Source: Candidatus Amesbacteria bacterium GW2011_GWC1_47_15 (lineage in GTDB: Bacteria; Patescibacteriota; Microgenomatia; CAZETR01; Amesbacteraceae). Taken from it: a DNA stretch of 41,203 nt. The stretch's first letter is position 1. The number at the start of each line of letters is the position of its first letter. The DNA lies in assembly GCA_001001375.1 (NCBI GenBank), contig LCNU01000008.1, positions 1-41,203 of the forward strand, written 5' to 3'. Shown here piece by piece: positions 23,869 to 32,397 of the stretch. Position numbers and translations under genes: made by a program. Under the pieces are notes generated by a model, which worked only from the letters and a program-made list of their open reading frames with translations, had not been told where the DNA came from and searched no databases.

Positions 23869-25187
23869 GAAGATTTTCCGGAAAGGTTATCCATTATCAG
23901 TTTTTGGGTGGCGGATGGATCGGCGTCCGGCAGGCGGCGCCTGACCTGACCAATCAGAAAGCCAATTGATTGCTGTTTGCCGGATTTAAATGAGGCGACT
24001 GCTTCGGGATTTTGAGCGATAATTTCTGAAACTACAGGAAGTAACACAGACTCTTCTGATTGGACGGAGTTGGCGGATTTAACTAATTTGATAAGCTCAG
24101 ACGGAGAATCAGGAAACCTGGTGCCGTATTTTTTATTGACCAAAAAGTCAGCCAAGGTTTTGGCCGCTATTTCGCCTATTTCTGCTGCCCGGATAAATAT
24201 TGTGCGCATAGTATCGTTTGAACTAATAATGTATGCATTTGAAGCAGAAAGACCGTATTTTTCCATTAATTCCAAGCGATTTTGAATAGGCAGGACAGGC
24301 AATTGCGATTGCCACTCCTTGATTTTGTCCACCTCAAAACTGAAAGGGGGGATGTCGGGTTCCGGGAAATAACGGTAATCGTCGGCTTCCTCTTTTGTCC
24401 TTTGGGAAAAGGTTTCTCCTTTGCTTTCATTGAATCCGCGGGTTTCCTGAACAGGACTGGCACCTGATTCCAATATTCTGGTTTGGCGCAAAATTTCGAA
24501 TTCTACAGCTTTTTTTATAAACCTGAATGAATTGACATTTTTGATTTCCACTTTATATTCCGGCAGTCCAGACTGATTTTCCGGCCTGACAGATATATTT
24601 GCCTCAAGTCGCATTGAACCTTTTTCCATGTCAGCGGAAGAAATTTTCAGGACCCGGACAATCTGCTGGAGTTCTTTGAGAAATTCTGAAGTTTCCTGAG
24701 TATTGCTAAAGTCCGGTTCAGTCACCACCTCTACCAGGGGAACGCCGGAACGATTAAAATCGACCAAGGTTACTTTTTCCCCGTCATTTATCACGGCATG
24801 CTGAAGTTTTCCCGTATCTTCTTCCATATGGACTCGGGTAATTTGGATGCGTTTTCCTGAAGAAAGATCCAAAAATCCCTGCTTGCAGAACGGCAGGTCG
24901 TATTGACTGATCTGATATCCCTTGGGAAGATCCGGGTAAAAGTAATTTTTACGGTCGAATTTGGAAAACAGATTTACCTCACAGTTTAGCGCCAAACCGA
25001 GTTTGATACACCACTCAATCGCCCTGGAATTTGGGACAGGCAAAGCACCAGGAAGGCCGAGGCAGACAGGGCAAGTCTGAGTGTTCGGAGATTTACCGAA
25101 ATGGTCCGCAGGGCAGCCACAAAACATCTTGGATTTAGTGGCAAGTTCGATGTGGACTTCAAAACCAAGGACCGGTACGTATTTCAT
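23865..25187 (-). CDS. gatB: Asp-tRNA(Asn)/Glu-tRNA(Gln) amidotransferase subunit B
   Basis: This subunit binds and phosphorylates mischarged Glu-tRNA(Gln) or Asp-tRNA(Asn), which is then amidated with ammonia from GatA. The sequence shows the GatB start LGFEVHIELATKSKMFCGC, the Cys-rich zinc site (FCGC... CPVCLGLPGALPV), the kinase core motifs KNYFYPDLPKGYQISQYD and HMEEDTGKLQH, and the C-terminal tRNA-binding YqeY-like domain (ADFLVNKKYG... IGQVRRRL). ATG 25187 (440 aa) is preferred to the upstream TTG and follows the MFS stop by 2 nt. It is slightly shorter than typical (about 475-480). It is separated from gatA by an MFS gene. Confidence 0.97.
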   Translation of the reverse strand: MKYVPVLGFEVHIELATKSKMFCGCPADHFGKSPNTQTCPVCLGLPGALPVPNSRAIEWCIKLGLALNCEVNLFSKFDRKNYFYPDLPKGYQISQYDLPFCKQGFLDLSSGKRIQITRVHMEEDTGKLQHAVINDGEKVTLVDFNRSGVPLVEVVTEPDFSNTQETSEFLKELQQIVRVLKISSADMEKGSMRLEANISVRPENQSGLPEYKVEIKNVNSFRFIKKAVEFEILRQTRILESGASPVQETRGFNESKGETFSQRTKEEADDYRYFPEPDIPPFSFEVDKIKEWQSQLPVLPIQNRLELMEKYGLSASNAYIISSNDTMRTIFIRAAEIGEIAAKTLADFLVNKKYGTRFPDSPSELIKLVKSANSVQSEESVLLPVVSEIIAQNPEAVASFKSGKQQSIGFLIGQVRRRLPDADPSATQKLIMDNLSGKSS

Positions 25188-25189
25188 TG

Positions 25190-26431
25190 TCAATTATTAT
25201 TTAACTTATTTTTCAAATAGGAATCTGCTTTGGTTCGGGCCAACCAAAAGCCAGCCAATATTAACAGAGCAAGCAGACCCATCATAGTCCCTACCCCCAC
25301 AATATCCGCGATTGAGGAAACTACCAACAGCGGGACAGCAGTGGTAATGGTCATTAAAAAACCCAAAAGGCCATATACCTGCCCCCGGAAACCTTCAGGA
25401 GTATACTCTTGAAGAAGAGTATGAGCCGGAGACAGAATTGAAGCCACTGCTGTGCCGAAAAGCAAAGCGATAAACGGAGAAAAATAGACTTTCAGCGACC
25501 CGACGAAACCTATAAGGAATAACAAAAAAAGGGATATACCTGCAACCAGCAGGCCGCTTTCGATGACGGTTTTTTTACGATGGCGTTTGACTACTGCAGG
25601 AAGACGTGATGTCAGCCAGACAGCGCCTAGAGCAGCTGGGACGATAAGAAGAAGGCTGGTATGATTCAGGTCCAATCCCAGAACCTGAAAAGTATAACTG
25701 GGCAGGAGAAGGGCAACGATGGTAATAAACACCTGGGATATGACAACCAACCCCATAGGGAACTGAACTCCGGGATGAGACATGATAAAGGAATAACTGT
25801 TTTTGATATTACCCACTACACGGTCTAAAAATGGACGGAGGTCCGGTTTTTTAATATCCGACGGAAGGAAATATACTGAAGCTGCAGCCAGCAGGAGAAA
25901 GGCTGCTGAAATCATTATTGTCAGGCTGTGGCCCAACAAAGTCAGAAAAATGCCTCCCATCCCAAATCCGACTAAAAACGACCCCTGCTGAGTCAATAGA
26001 AAAATTCCGTTGGCGACAGGCAGGAGATCTTTAGGAACCAGCCATGGGATAGCAGCCTGCTGCGCGGGAATATATAATTGGTCTAAAGCTGAATAAAGAA
26101 AAACTATTGAGTAAATCAAAAACAACTGATCCGTCGTAAGTAAATACATTGCAATGACAAGAGACTGGAGCAGATTTGTAATCAACATGGTCTTGCGAAG
26201 GGAAAAATTGTCTACTATGCTGCCTGCAAAAAGCCCGAAAAACAATGCCGGAAGAGAATACGCCACCCATAACAGCGAAACGGCAATGGTGGATCGGGTG
26301 AGAAAAAATATTCTGGTAAGTAAGGCAAAATTTACCAGATTGATAGTCAACTGGGATAAAAGTTGAGAAGTCCAAAGCCTACGGAAATTTGAGTTTTTCA
26401 GCAAGAGACGGAAGGGCAGAAGGTCGGGCAT
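25190..26431 (-). CDS. MFS transporter
   Basis: This is a 413-aa major facilitator protein with 12 predicted helices and the MFS_3/EntS-like N-terminus (FRRLWTSQLLSQLTINLVNFALL). The loop 2-3 motif is degenerate (GSIVDNFSLRKTML in place of GxLaDrxGRR). The loop in the second half (EYTPEGFRGQVYGLLGFL) is typical of drug or siderophore exporters of this branch. The substrate is unknown. It sits between gatA (12 nt upstream) and gatB (2 nt downstream), so it is probably co-transcribed with tRNA amidotransferase genes. No specificity can be drawn from that. Confidence 0.88.
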   Translation of the reverse strand: MPDLLPFRLLLKNSNFRRLWTSQLLSQLTINLVNFALLTRIFFLTRSTIAVSLLWVAYSLPALFFGLFAGSIVDNFSLRKTMLITNLLQSLVIAMYLLTTDQLFLIYSIVFLYSALDQLYIPAQQAAIPWLVPKDLLPVANGIFLLTQQGSFLVGFGMGGIFLTLLGHSLTIMISAAFLLLAAASVYFLPSDIKKPDLRPFLDRVVGNIKNSYSFIMSHPGVQFPMGLVVISQVFITIVALLLPSYTFQVLGLDLNHTSLLLIVPAALGAVWLTSRLPAVVKRHRKKTVIESGLLVAGISLFLLFLIGFVGSLKVYFSPFIALLFGTAVASILSPAHTLLQEYTPEGFRGQVYGLLGFLMTITTAVPLLVVSSIADIVGVGTMMGLLALLILAGFWLARTKADSYLKNKLNNN

Positions 26432-26443
26432 ACCTGAAGTATG

Positions 26444-27832
26444 TCAAGTTAATGAAGGACGGGCAAGATGCCAATCCACTGCTGACTGATACTCTAAAGC
26501 AACCCGGAAGACTGATTCTTCCCCTCCCTGCGGTCCGATTATCTGAAGGCCTATAGGCAGACCATCTACAAAACCGCAGGGGACACTGATGCCGGTAAGT
26601 CCGGCGATACTGCTCGGTTCGACCAGGATATCCTCCATCTCACCAAACATCGGCTGATTCCTGGATGCCCCGACCTTTAAAGCAGGACCAGGGGAGGTGG
26701 CACCGATAACGAGATCGACCTGCCGGAAGGCCCTGTTGAAATCTTCTATAATCATAGTCCTGACTTTTAGGGCCTTCTGATAGTACTGGTCATAGTAACC
26801 GGAAGATAATGTATACGTGCCCAGCATGATGCGCCTTTTTGCCTCCTCCCCAAAGTGTGACCGGTCAAGACCGTATCTGATCCCGTCGTAGCGGGCAAGG
26901 TTTGATGATACTTCGGAGCGCTGGACTATAGTATACACTCCGACGGAGTAATTCGGGTCCATTAACGAAATATCCTCCACTGACATACCCAACCGCAATA
27001 ATACGCCCGCAGCTTCACGGATGAGTTTTTTGACTTCGTCCTTCATTTGCGGCAAAAGATACTCCACAGCAACACCGATTTTTAATTTTTTACCATTTTT
27101 GGGCAATATTTTTTGATAATTACCGGGAATAGTCGTCGCGTCTGAAGGATCTTTTCCTGCCAAAAGGGACGTGATTGTCGAAGCATCAACCGCAGTCTTA
27201 GTAAGCGGACCGGGTGAGTCAGTAGAGGAAGCCATAGCAATAACTCCATACCGACTGATCCGGCCATAGGTGGGCTTGAAACCAGTTATTCCGCACCAAG
27301 CCGCGGGCTGACGAATAGAACCTGCAGTTTCACTGCCGATTGCGAAAGTACACATGTCGGCTCTCACAGCAGCAGCGGAACCTCCGGATGAACCTCCAGG
27401 AAGATGCCCAGTATTCCAGGGATTCAGCGTAGGACCGTAATCTGAAGTTTCCGTAGAGGAACCGTGAGCCCACGCATCCATATTTGTTTTACCCAAAATA
27501 ATCGCCCCGGCTTTTTTCAGTTTTTCAACAACTGTTGAATCGTATTGGGGAATATAATTATCCAATACTTTTGAAGAGGCCGTAGTTCGCAATCCTTGAG
27601 TAAGAAAGTTGTCCTTAATTGCCATCGGTATTCCCCCTAAAGGTAAATTGATGTCTGCCTGATCAGCTTCCTCCAAAGCATGTTCATTAAGAGTCAGAAA
27701 TGCGTTTATTCCGGAATTATGCTTTTGGATTTGATTCAAACAGGATTTTACAAGTTCCCGGGAACTGAATTTTCCGCCACGCAGACCCGCACTGGCCGCA
27801 GAAATGTCCAGATGATGCAAATCCGAAGACAT
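26444..27832 (-). CDS. gatA: Asp-tRNA(Asn)/Glu-tRNA(Gln) amidotransferase subunit A
   Basis: This is the amidase-signature subunit that releases ammonia from glutamine. The Ser-cisSer-Lys triad is visible: Lys in PMAIKDNF, then PGGSSGGSAAAV (cis-Ser) and GSETAGSIRQPAAWCG (nucleophile Ser), followed by GFKPTYGRISRYG. At 462 aa it is near the family length. It follows gatC by 3 nt and is followed by an MFS gene. With gatB and gatC it makes a complete GatCAB, which suggests the organism makes Gln-tRNA and/or Asn-tRNA by the indirect route. Confidence 0.97.
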   Translation of the reverse strand: MSSDLHHLDISAASAGLRGGKFSSRELVKSCLNQIQKHNSGINAFLTLNEHALEEADQADINLPLGGIPMAIKDNFLTQGLRTTASSKVLDNYIPQYDSTVVEKLKKAGAIILGKTNMDAWAHGSSTETSDYGPTLNPWNTGHLPGGSSGGSAAAVRADMCTFAIGSETAGSIRQPAAWCGITGFKPTYGRISRYGVIAMASSTDSPGPLTKTAVDASTITSLLAGKDPSDATTIPGNYQKILPKNGKKLKIGVAVEYLLPQMKDEVKKLIREAAGVLLRLGMSVEDISLMDPNYSVGVYTIVQRSEVSSNLARYDGIRYGLDRSHFGEEAKRRIMLGTYTLSSGYYDQYYQKALKVRTMIIEDFNRAFRQVDLVIGATSPGPALKVGASRNQPMFGEMEDILVEPSSIAGLTGISVPCGFVDGLPIGLQIIGPQGGEESVFRVALEYQSAVDWHLARPSLT

Positions 27833-27835
27833 AAA

Positions 27836-28114
27836 TTAACTGAAAACGGCAGGGACAACAAAAAAACCGTTGTATATGCGGGGCGAGTTGGACAACGCCT
27901 GTTTTTGGGAAAGGATTTTATCTGGATTAAGTTCGTCCGGCCTGGTAACGTTTACCAAACCCGTAACCTGATAAGTGGACTCTGTCTCTGAAGTGTTCAG
28001 ACGGTTAATCAGGCTTATCGTCTCCAAAGTTTGTGCAAATTGGACAGAAAATTTGGATTCTTCTTCGGGCGAAAGAGGTAAATTTGCCAGGTTTGCAACG
28101 TGCTTTACGTCCAT
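27836..28114 (-). CDS. gatC: Asp-tRNA(Asn)/Glu-tRNA(Gln) amidotransferase subunit C
   Basis: This is the small clamp subunit that joins GatA and GatB. ATG 28114 (92 aa) gives the family N-terminus MDVKHVANLANLPLSPEEESKF. The longer ORF start at 28165 would overlap clpB and adds non-family residues. The middle helix (FAQTLETISLINRLNTSETESTYQV) and the loop LVNVTRPDELN match the family. The start is 19 nt after the clpB stop, and TAAACT ends 7 nt before the ATG, so gatC may have its own leaderless start in addition to read-through. Confidence 0.93.
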   Translation of the reverse strand: MDVKHVANLANLPLSPEEESKFSVQFAQTLETISLINRLNTSETESTYQVTGLVNVTRPDELNPDKILSQKQALSNSPRIYNGFFVVPAVFS

Positions 28115-28121
28115 GGACTCA

Positions 28122-28127
28122 AGTTTA
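28122..28127 (-). promoter_or_regulatory. -10-like TAAACT before gatC
   Basis: On the minus strand TAAACT ends 7 nt before ATG 28114, inside the 19-bp clpB-gatC gap. It is the same hexamer and spacing as at the copper operon. The call is weak because no -35 is evident and clpB read-through is possible. Confidence 0.35.
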
Positions 28128-28133
28128 TCACAT

Positions 28134-30701
28134 TCAGGCGAAGACGATTTTACCGTTTTTGGCATCTACCAAAACCTTGTCACCCGGTTTGACCTTGCCT
28201 TCGATAATACGAAGGGCGAGTTCATCCAGTATCAAATTCTGAATAGCTCTCTTTAGCGGACGGGCGCCGTAATCCGGATCAAATCCCTGGGAGGCGATCA
28301 ATTTTTTCGCTTCGGAGGACACTTCCAATGATATTTGCTGGCGGGAAAGCCGTTCCTGGACTCTTTTCAGCTGTAAATCGACAATTTGCGAAATCTGTTC
28401 ACGGGATAAAGGATCGAAGACGATAATCTGATCCACCCGGTTGAGAAATTCCGGGCGGAAAGTCTTTCTGATAAGGACCCACAATTTTTCCTGTTGCCTG
28501 GCATTATCTTTTTCATTCTGGATTATATCGCTACCGAGATTTGAGGTCATGATAATCACGGTGTTTTTGAAATTGACTACCCTACCCTTGCCGTCCGTCA
28601 GCCGGCCATCGTCCAATATTTGCAGGAAAAGATTAAAGACGTCCGGATGGGCTTTTTCCAGTTCATCAAAAAGAATAATGGAATATGGCTTACGGCGTAC
28701 GGCTTCGGTCAGCTGGCCGCCTTCTTCGTAACCGATATAACCCGGAGGTGAACCGATAAGCCGGGCAACGGAATGCTGTTCCTGATATTCAGACAAATCT
28801 ACTCTCACCATGGCGTTTTCATCATTAAAAAGACTATCCGCCAATACCCGGGCCAACTCCGTCTTGCCGACTCCGGTGGGACCTAAAAATATAAAGGAGG
28901 CTAAGGGACGGTTTTCTTCTGAAATTCCAGCCCGTGAACGGCGTATGGCATTGGCAACTTCAGAAATAGCTTCTTTCTGTCCGACCACCCTACCGGACAA
29001 CTCGGATTCCAACCGGGTGAGTTTCTCCGCCTCGCGGGAAACCAGACGGGAAACGGGAATACCTGTCCAGCGGGATACAACCCGGCCTATATCTTCTTCA
29101 GTAACTTCTTCTCGCAGAATTTTCAGTTCCGGGGGAACCGACTGCCAGGCGACCTCAGCCTCCTTTAATGATTTATCCAACTGGGGTAATTTGCCGAATT
29201 TGATCTCGGCGGCTTTTTCCAGCTCAACAGCTCTTTCGGCCTTTTCCAGATCGAGACGCAGAATGTCGCGCTGTTCGCGTAATTTTTGAATCGTTTTTAT
29301 GAGCTCCTTCTGATTTTTCCAGGCTAATTCCTGAGCAGAAATCTTTTCCCTGAGATCCGCCAATTCCTTTTCCAGGCCCTGCCTACGTTTTGCAACCGTT
29401 TCCGGTTTTTCCCGCTTGAGCGCGGCGAGTTCAATTTCAATTTGGGTGGCCCGGCGTTTGAGCGCGTCCAGGTCTGCAGGCAAAGAATCGATATCCATTC
29501 TGAGGCTGCTGGTGGCTTCGTCTATCAGATCTATGGCTTTATCCGGAAGGAAACGGTCCGGAATATATCGGACGGAAAGCGTGACCGCGGCGATTATCGC
29601 ATCGTCCGTAATCCTGACTCCGTGATGCAGCTCATAACGTTCTTTGAGGCCGCGAAGGATGGCAATACTATCTTCTATAGAAGGTTGGTCTACCAAAACA
29701 GGTTGGAACCGACGTTCGAGCGCAGCATCTTTTTCTATATGACGACGGTATTCCTGGAGAGTCGTGGCGCCTATAGCATGAAGCAGCCCGCGGGCAAGAG
29801 CAGGCTTGAGGATATTGGCGGCATCCACCGCCCCTTCCGCGGCCCCTGCACCAACAAGAGTATGTAATTCATCAATGAATAGCAGATATTTTCCGGCTCC
29901 AGCCTCTATCTCTTTTAGGACGGCTTTAAGCCGGTCTTCGAACTCGCCACGAAACTTGGCACCCGCCAACAGGCTGGCCAAGTCTAGGCCTAGAAGTTCC
30001 TTATTTTTCAAGGTTTCCGGGACGTCTCCGGAGACAATTCTCTGCGCCAAACCTTCCACAATGGCCGTCTTTCCCACCCCGGGGTCCCCAATGAGGACCG
30101 GATTGTTTTTGGTACGCCGGGAAAGGATCTGCATAATCCGGCGGATTTCCTCATCCCGCCCGATGACCGGATCCAACCGCCCCAGCCGCGCCAAAGCGGT
30201 CAAATTTTGGGTGTATTTTTCAAATACCCCGTATGTGCTTTCCGGGTCCTGACTGCTTGCTTTTTGCGTACCCCTGATATCCATTATATTATTGTATAAA
30301 CTGTCATGGGTAACCCCGAACCTTTTCAGGATATCCCATGCCTGGCACTCTGTCAAGGAGATTGCTAATACAAGGTGTTCGCGACTTATGAAGGTGTCAT
30401 CCATCTTTTTTGCCTGTGCATCAGCGTTGATAAATATATTTTGTGATTCCTGTCCAAAAACGGGTTTTATCCCTTCTTCTATGCGAGGAAGCAGAGATAT
30501 TTGCTTTTTCAGATCTGATTTTAGAGCCGATATATCCAACTTTAGTCTCTCAAAGAGCTGAAACACGATACCCGACTGATCAGATAGTAGGGCAAGAATT
30601 AAATGCAGCGAATTTACCTCTGAATTACCGGATTCCCCTGCCAACCGGAGGGAGGACACCAGTGTCTCTTTGGAGCTTTCGGTTAATTTTTCCGGATCCA
30701 T
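28134..30701 (-). CDS. clpB: ATP-dependent disaggregase ClpB
   Basis: This is a Hsp100 chaperone that pulls proteins out of aggregates together with DnaK. It has 855 aa, the normal length. The N domain spans about 1-145 ([17 protein letters not shown]... EHLVLAI). NBD1 has Walker A GDPGVGKT near residue 205 and Walker [11 protein letters not shown]. The coiled-coil M domain (about 400-520) distinguishes it from ClpA/ClpC. NBD2 has Walker A GPTGVGKT near residue 605, Walker [16 protein letters not shown], and sensor 2 in [11 protein letters not shown]. No CIRCE element (TTAGCACTC repeat) is seen upstream. AATAAT ends 7 nt before the ATG and may be the -10. The 126-bp gap before it shows nothing else. 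Confidence 0.97.
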   Translation of the reverse strand: MDPEKLTESSKETLVSSLRLAGESGNSEVNSLHLILALLSDQSGIVFQLFERLKLDISALKSDLKKQISLLPRIEEGIKPVFGQESQNIFINADAQAKKMDDTFISREHLVLAISLTECQAWDILKRFGVTHDSLYNNIMDIRGTQKASSQDPESTYGVFEKYTQNLTALARLGRLDPVIGRDEEIRRIMQILSRRTKNNPVLIGDPGVGKTAIVEGLAQRIVSGDVPETLKNKELLGLDLASLLAGAKFRGEFEDRLKAVLKEIEAGAGKYLLFIDELHTLVGAGAAEGAVDAANILKPALARGLLHAIGATTLQEYRRHIEKDAALERRFQPVLVDQPSIEDSIAILRGLKERYELHHGVRITDDAIIAAVTLSVRYIPDRFLPDKAIDLIDEATSSLRMDIDSLPADLDALKRRATQIEIELAALKREKPETVAKRRQGLEKELADLREKISAQELAWKNQKELIKTIQKLREQRDILRLDLEKAERAVELEKAAEIKFGKLPQLDKSLKEAEVAWQSVPPELKILREEVTEEDIGRVVSRWTGIPVSRLVSREAEKLTRLESELSGRVVGQKEAISEVANAIRRSRAGISEENRPLASFIFLGPTGVGKTELARVLADSLFNDENAMVRVDLSEYQEQHSVARLIGSPPGYIGYEEGGQLTEAVRRKPYSIILFDELEKAHPDVFNLFLQILDDGRLTDGKGRVVNFKNTVIIMTSNLGSDIIQNEKDNARQQEKLWVLIRKTFRPEFLNRVDQIIVFDPLSREQISQIVDLQLKRVQERLSRQQISLEVSSEAKKLIASQGFDPDYGARPLKRAIQNLILDELALRIIEGKVKPGDKVLVDAKNGKIVFA

Positions 30702-30827
30702 AGTTTACATTATTAATAACAAGTGAATTTTATGATAACCCGGCTCTTTTTTCCATCTCAATCTGATAATAAACCGGTTAAAAAATACTGATCTGCATAC
30801 CAGGTGATTGTAGGCCTGTAGTATTGA

Positions 30828-31775
30828 TCAGGACATTCTTTCCAGGACTTTAATCCTTTCCGCCAAAGGGGGGTGGGTATTAAACAATCCGGCTAACCAG
30901 TCAACCGACCTACCGCCGGATAACGCACTGCCGGCTATATCCGCATGAAAGGGATTTACGATGTATAAATGGGCTGTGGCTTTATTGGCTGCCTCCAAAG
31001 GCTCCCTGTCTGCGCCCAGTTTGGCCAATGCGGAAATTAGACCGGACGGCTGACGGGTGAGTTTGACACTGGAAGCATCGGCCAGAAATTCACGCCGCCG
31101 GGAAATTGCCAACTGGATCAATTTTGCAATAAAGGGCGATAATATGGCCATAATCATACCTACAACCAAAAAAATTCCCCCGTTTCCCCTGTCTTCCCGG
31201 CGTGACCGGCCGCCATACCAGCCGGCTCGGAGCAACCAATCGGCCAGCAGAGTGATCAACCCCACCAGGACCGTGACTATGGACATCAATCGGATATCAT
31301 AATTTGCCACGTGTGACAGTTCATGGCCGATAACACCTTCGAGTTCCGTGCGGTTCAACCTGGAAATAATGCCTGTCGTGGCACAAATCACTGCATGCCG
31401 GGGATCCCTGCCGGTAGCAAAAGCGTTCATTGCCGTGTCCTCAATGACATAAAGCCGGGGCATGGGGAGACCAGAAGCCAAACTTAGGTTTTCGGTGACG
31501 GTAAAAAGCAGGAAATCACGTTTTTTGTCCGCAGGGCGCGCACCTGATATCCCCAAAATAATCGAATCGCTGAAATAATAAGATGCAAAACTCATAATCC
31601 CTGAGATTAACATCGCGATACCAGTAAGTTCCAAACCTGAGGACTCGTAGCCATAATATGAAGCTAATCCCCTGGCTATGAAAACAGAGGAGATGAGTGT
31701 GAAAAGAATGAATACAATTATTACCAACAAACTTTTTCGCTTATTGGCTGATACTGACTCGTAGACATTTTGCAT
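30828..31775 (-). CDS. htpX: M48 family membrane zinc protease HtpX
   Basis: This is an envelope quality-control protease. It has two N-terminal helices (about 15-37 and 50-70), then the zinc site GHELSHVANYDIR (HExxH), two more helices, and the third ligand region SRRREFLADASSVKL. The active site faces the cytoplasm in E. coli HtpX. The 315-aa length and the C-terminal FNTHPPLAERIKVLERM are family-typical. A clear Shine-Dalgarno AAAGGGAG precedes the ATG. The gene follows lemA by 11 nt; lemA-htpX is a widespread conserved pair. Confidence 0.96.
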   Translation of the reverse strand: MQNVYESVSANKRKSLLVIIVFILFTLISSVFIARGLASYYGYESSGLELTGIAMLISGIMSFASYYFSDSIILGISGARPADKKRDFLLFTVTENLSLASGLPMPRLYVIEDTAMNAFATGRDPRHAVICATTGIISRLNRTELEGVIGHELSHVANYDIRLMSIVTVLVGLITLLADWLLRAGWYGGRSRREDRGNGGIFLVVGMIMAILSPFIAKLIQLAISRRREFLADASSVKLTRQPSGLISALAKLGADREPLEAANKATAHLYIVNPFHADIAGSALSGGRSVDWLAGLFNTHPPLAERIKVLERMS

Positions 31776-31786
31776 AACTTCTCCCT

Positions 31787-32380
31787 TTAAATTGATATTT
31801 TAGGGGTTCTGGTGTCTGCGGTTGAGACTGTCAGGTGTTCTCCGGATGTCGGTGTTTCAAGCCCTTTTTCTGACTTGAACCCAAACATATCAGCTACCAG
31901 ATTGCTAGGAAAAGTGACCAGACGGACATTGTAGTCCGCCGTCAGGTCGATGAGAGTCCTACGGGCATACATTACCTTGTCCGATGTGTCCCTGAGCTCG
32001 TCCATCAAACGGGTAACAACATCCGCTCCTTTGATCTGCGGGTTGCTTTCAACTACAACCTGGATTTGAGGTAAAAGCTGGGCTACACGGTCCCCGGCGG
32101 AGGCCATTTGGCCTAAGTCCCCGGATTTGACAGCTGAAGCTACTGCTTTTCTGGCTTCGGCGAGCATTCTGATAATCTCTTTTTCGTGCCTGAGATAGCC
32201 CTTTGCGGATTCTTCAAGATTGGGAATTAGTTCCGCCTGCCGCTTAAGCTGATTGCCGATCTCCTGGACTGATGCCTGGATACGGGTGCGCACAGTTGCC
32301 AGCCAGTTGTAGGTGGAAATTACGTAGACAATCAAGCCTAAAACCAAAAGCCCTAATATAAACGGTATTGACAATTTCAT
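31787..32380 (-). CDS. lemA: LemA family membrane protein
   Basis: This is a 197-aa protein with one N-terminal helix (about 4-24) and a long helical-bundle domain on one side of the membrane. The LemA pattern is clear: YNWLATVRTRIQASVQEIGNQLKRQAELIPNLEESAKGYLRHEKEII, later ARRTLIDLTADYNVRLVTFPSNLVADMFGF. ATG 32380 is chosen over the adjoining GTG 32383. Its exact role is unknown. Pairing with htpX suggests that it assists envelope proteolysis or presents substrates. The C-terminal about 25 residues are variable. Confidence 0.94.
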   Translation of the reverse strand: MKLSIPFILGLLVLGLIVYVISTYNWLATVRTRIQASVQEIGNQLKRQAELIPNLEESAKGYLRHEKEIIRMLAEARKAVASAVKSGDLGQMASAGDRVAQLLPQIQVVVESNPQIKGADVVTRLMDELRDTSDKVMYARRTLIDLTADYNVRLVTFPSNLVADMFGFKSEKGLETPTSGEHLTVSTADTRTPKISI

Positions 32381-32397
32381 CACCCCCCATCAGATAT

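Noticed and set aside
28441-30703. Plus-strand ORFs of up to 159 aa opposite clpB
   Set aside because: They are shadow frames of clpB. None has a domain or plausible start region.
30702-30760. Possible heat-shock operator (CIRCE) upstream of clpB
   Set aside because: No TTAGCACTC-N9-GAGTGCTAA or close variant is present.
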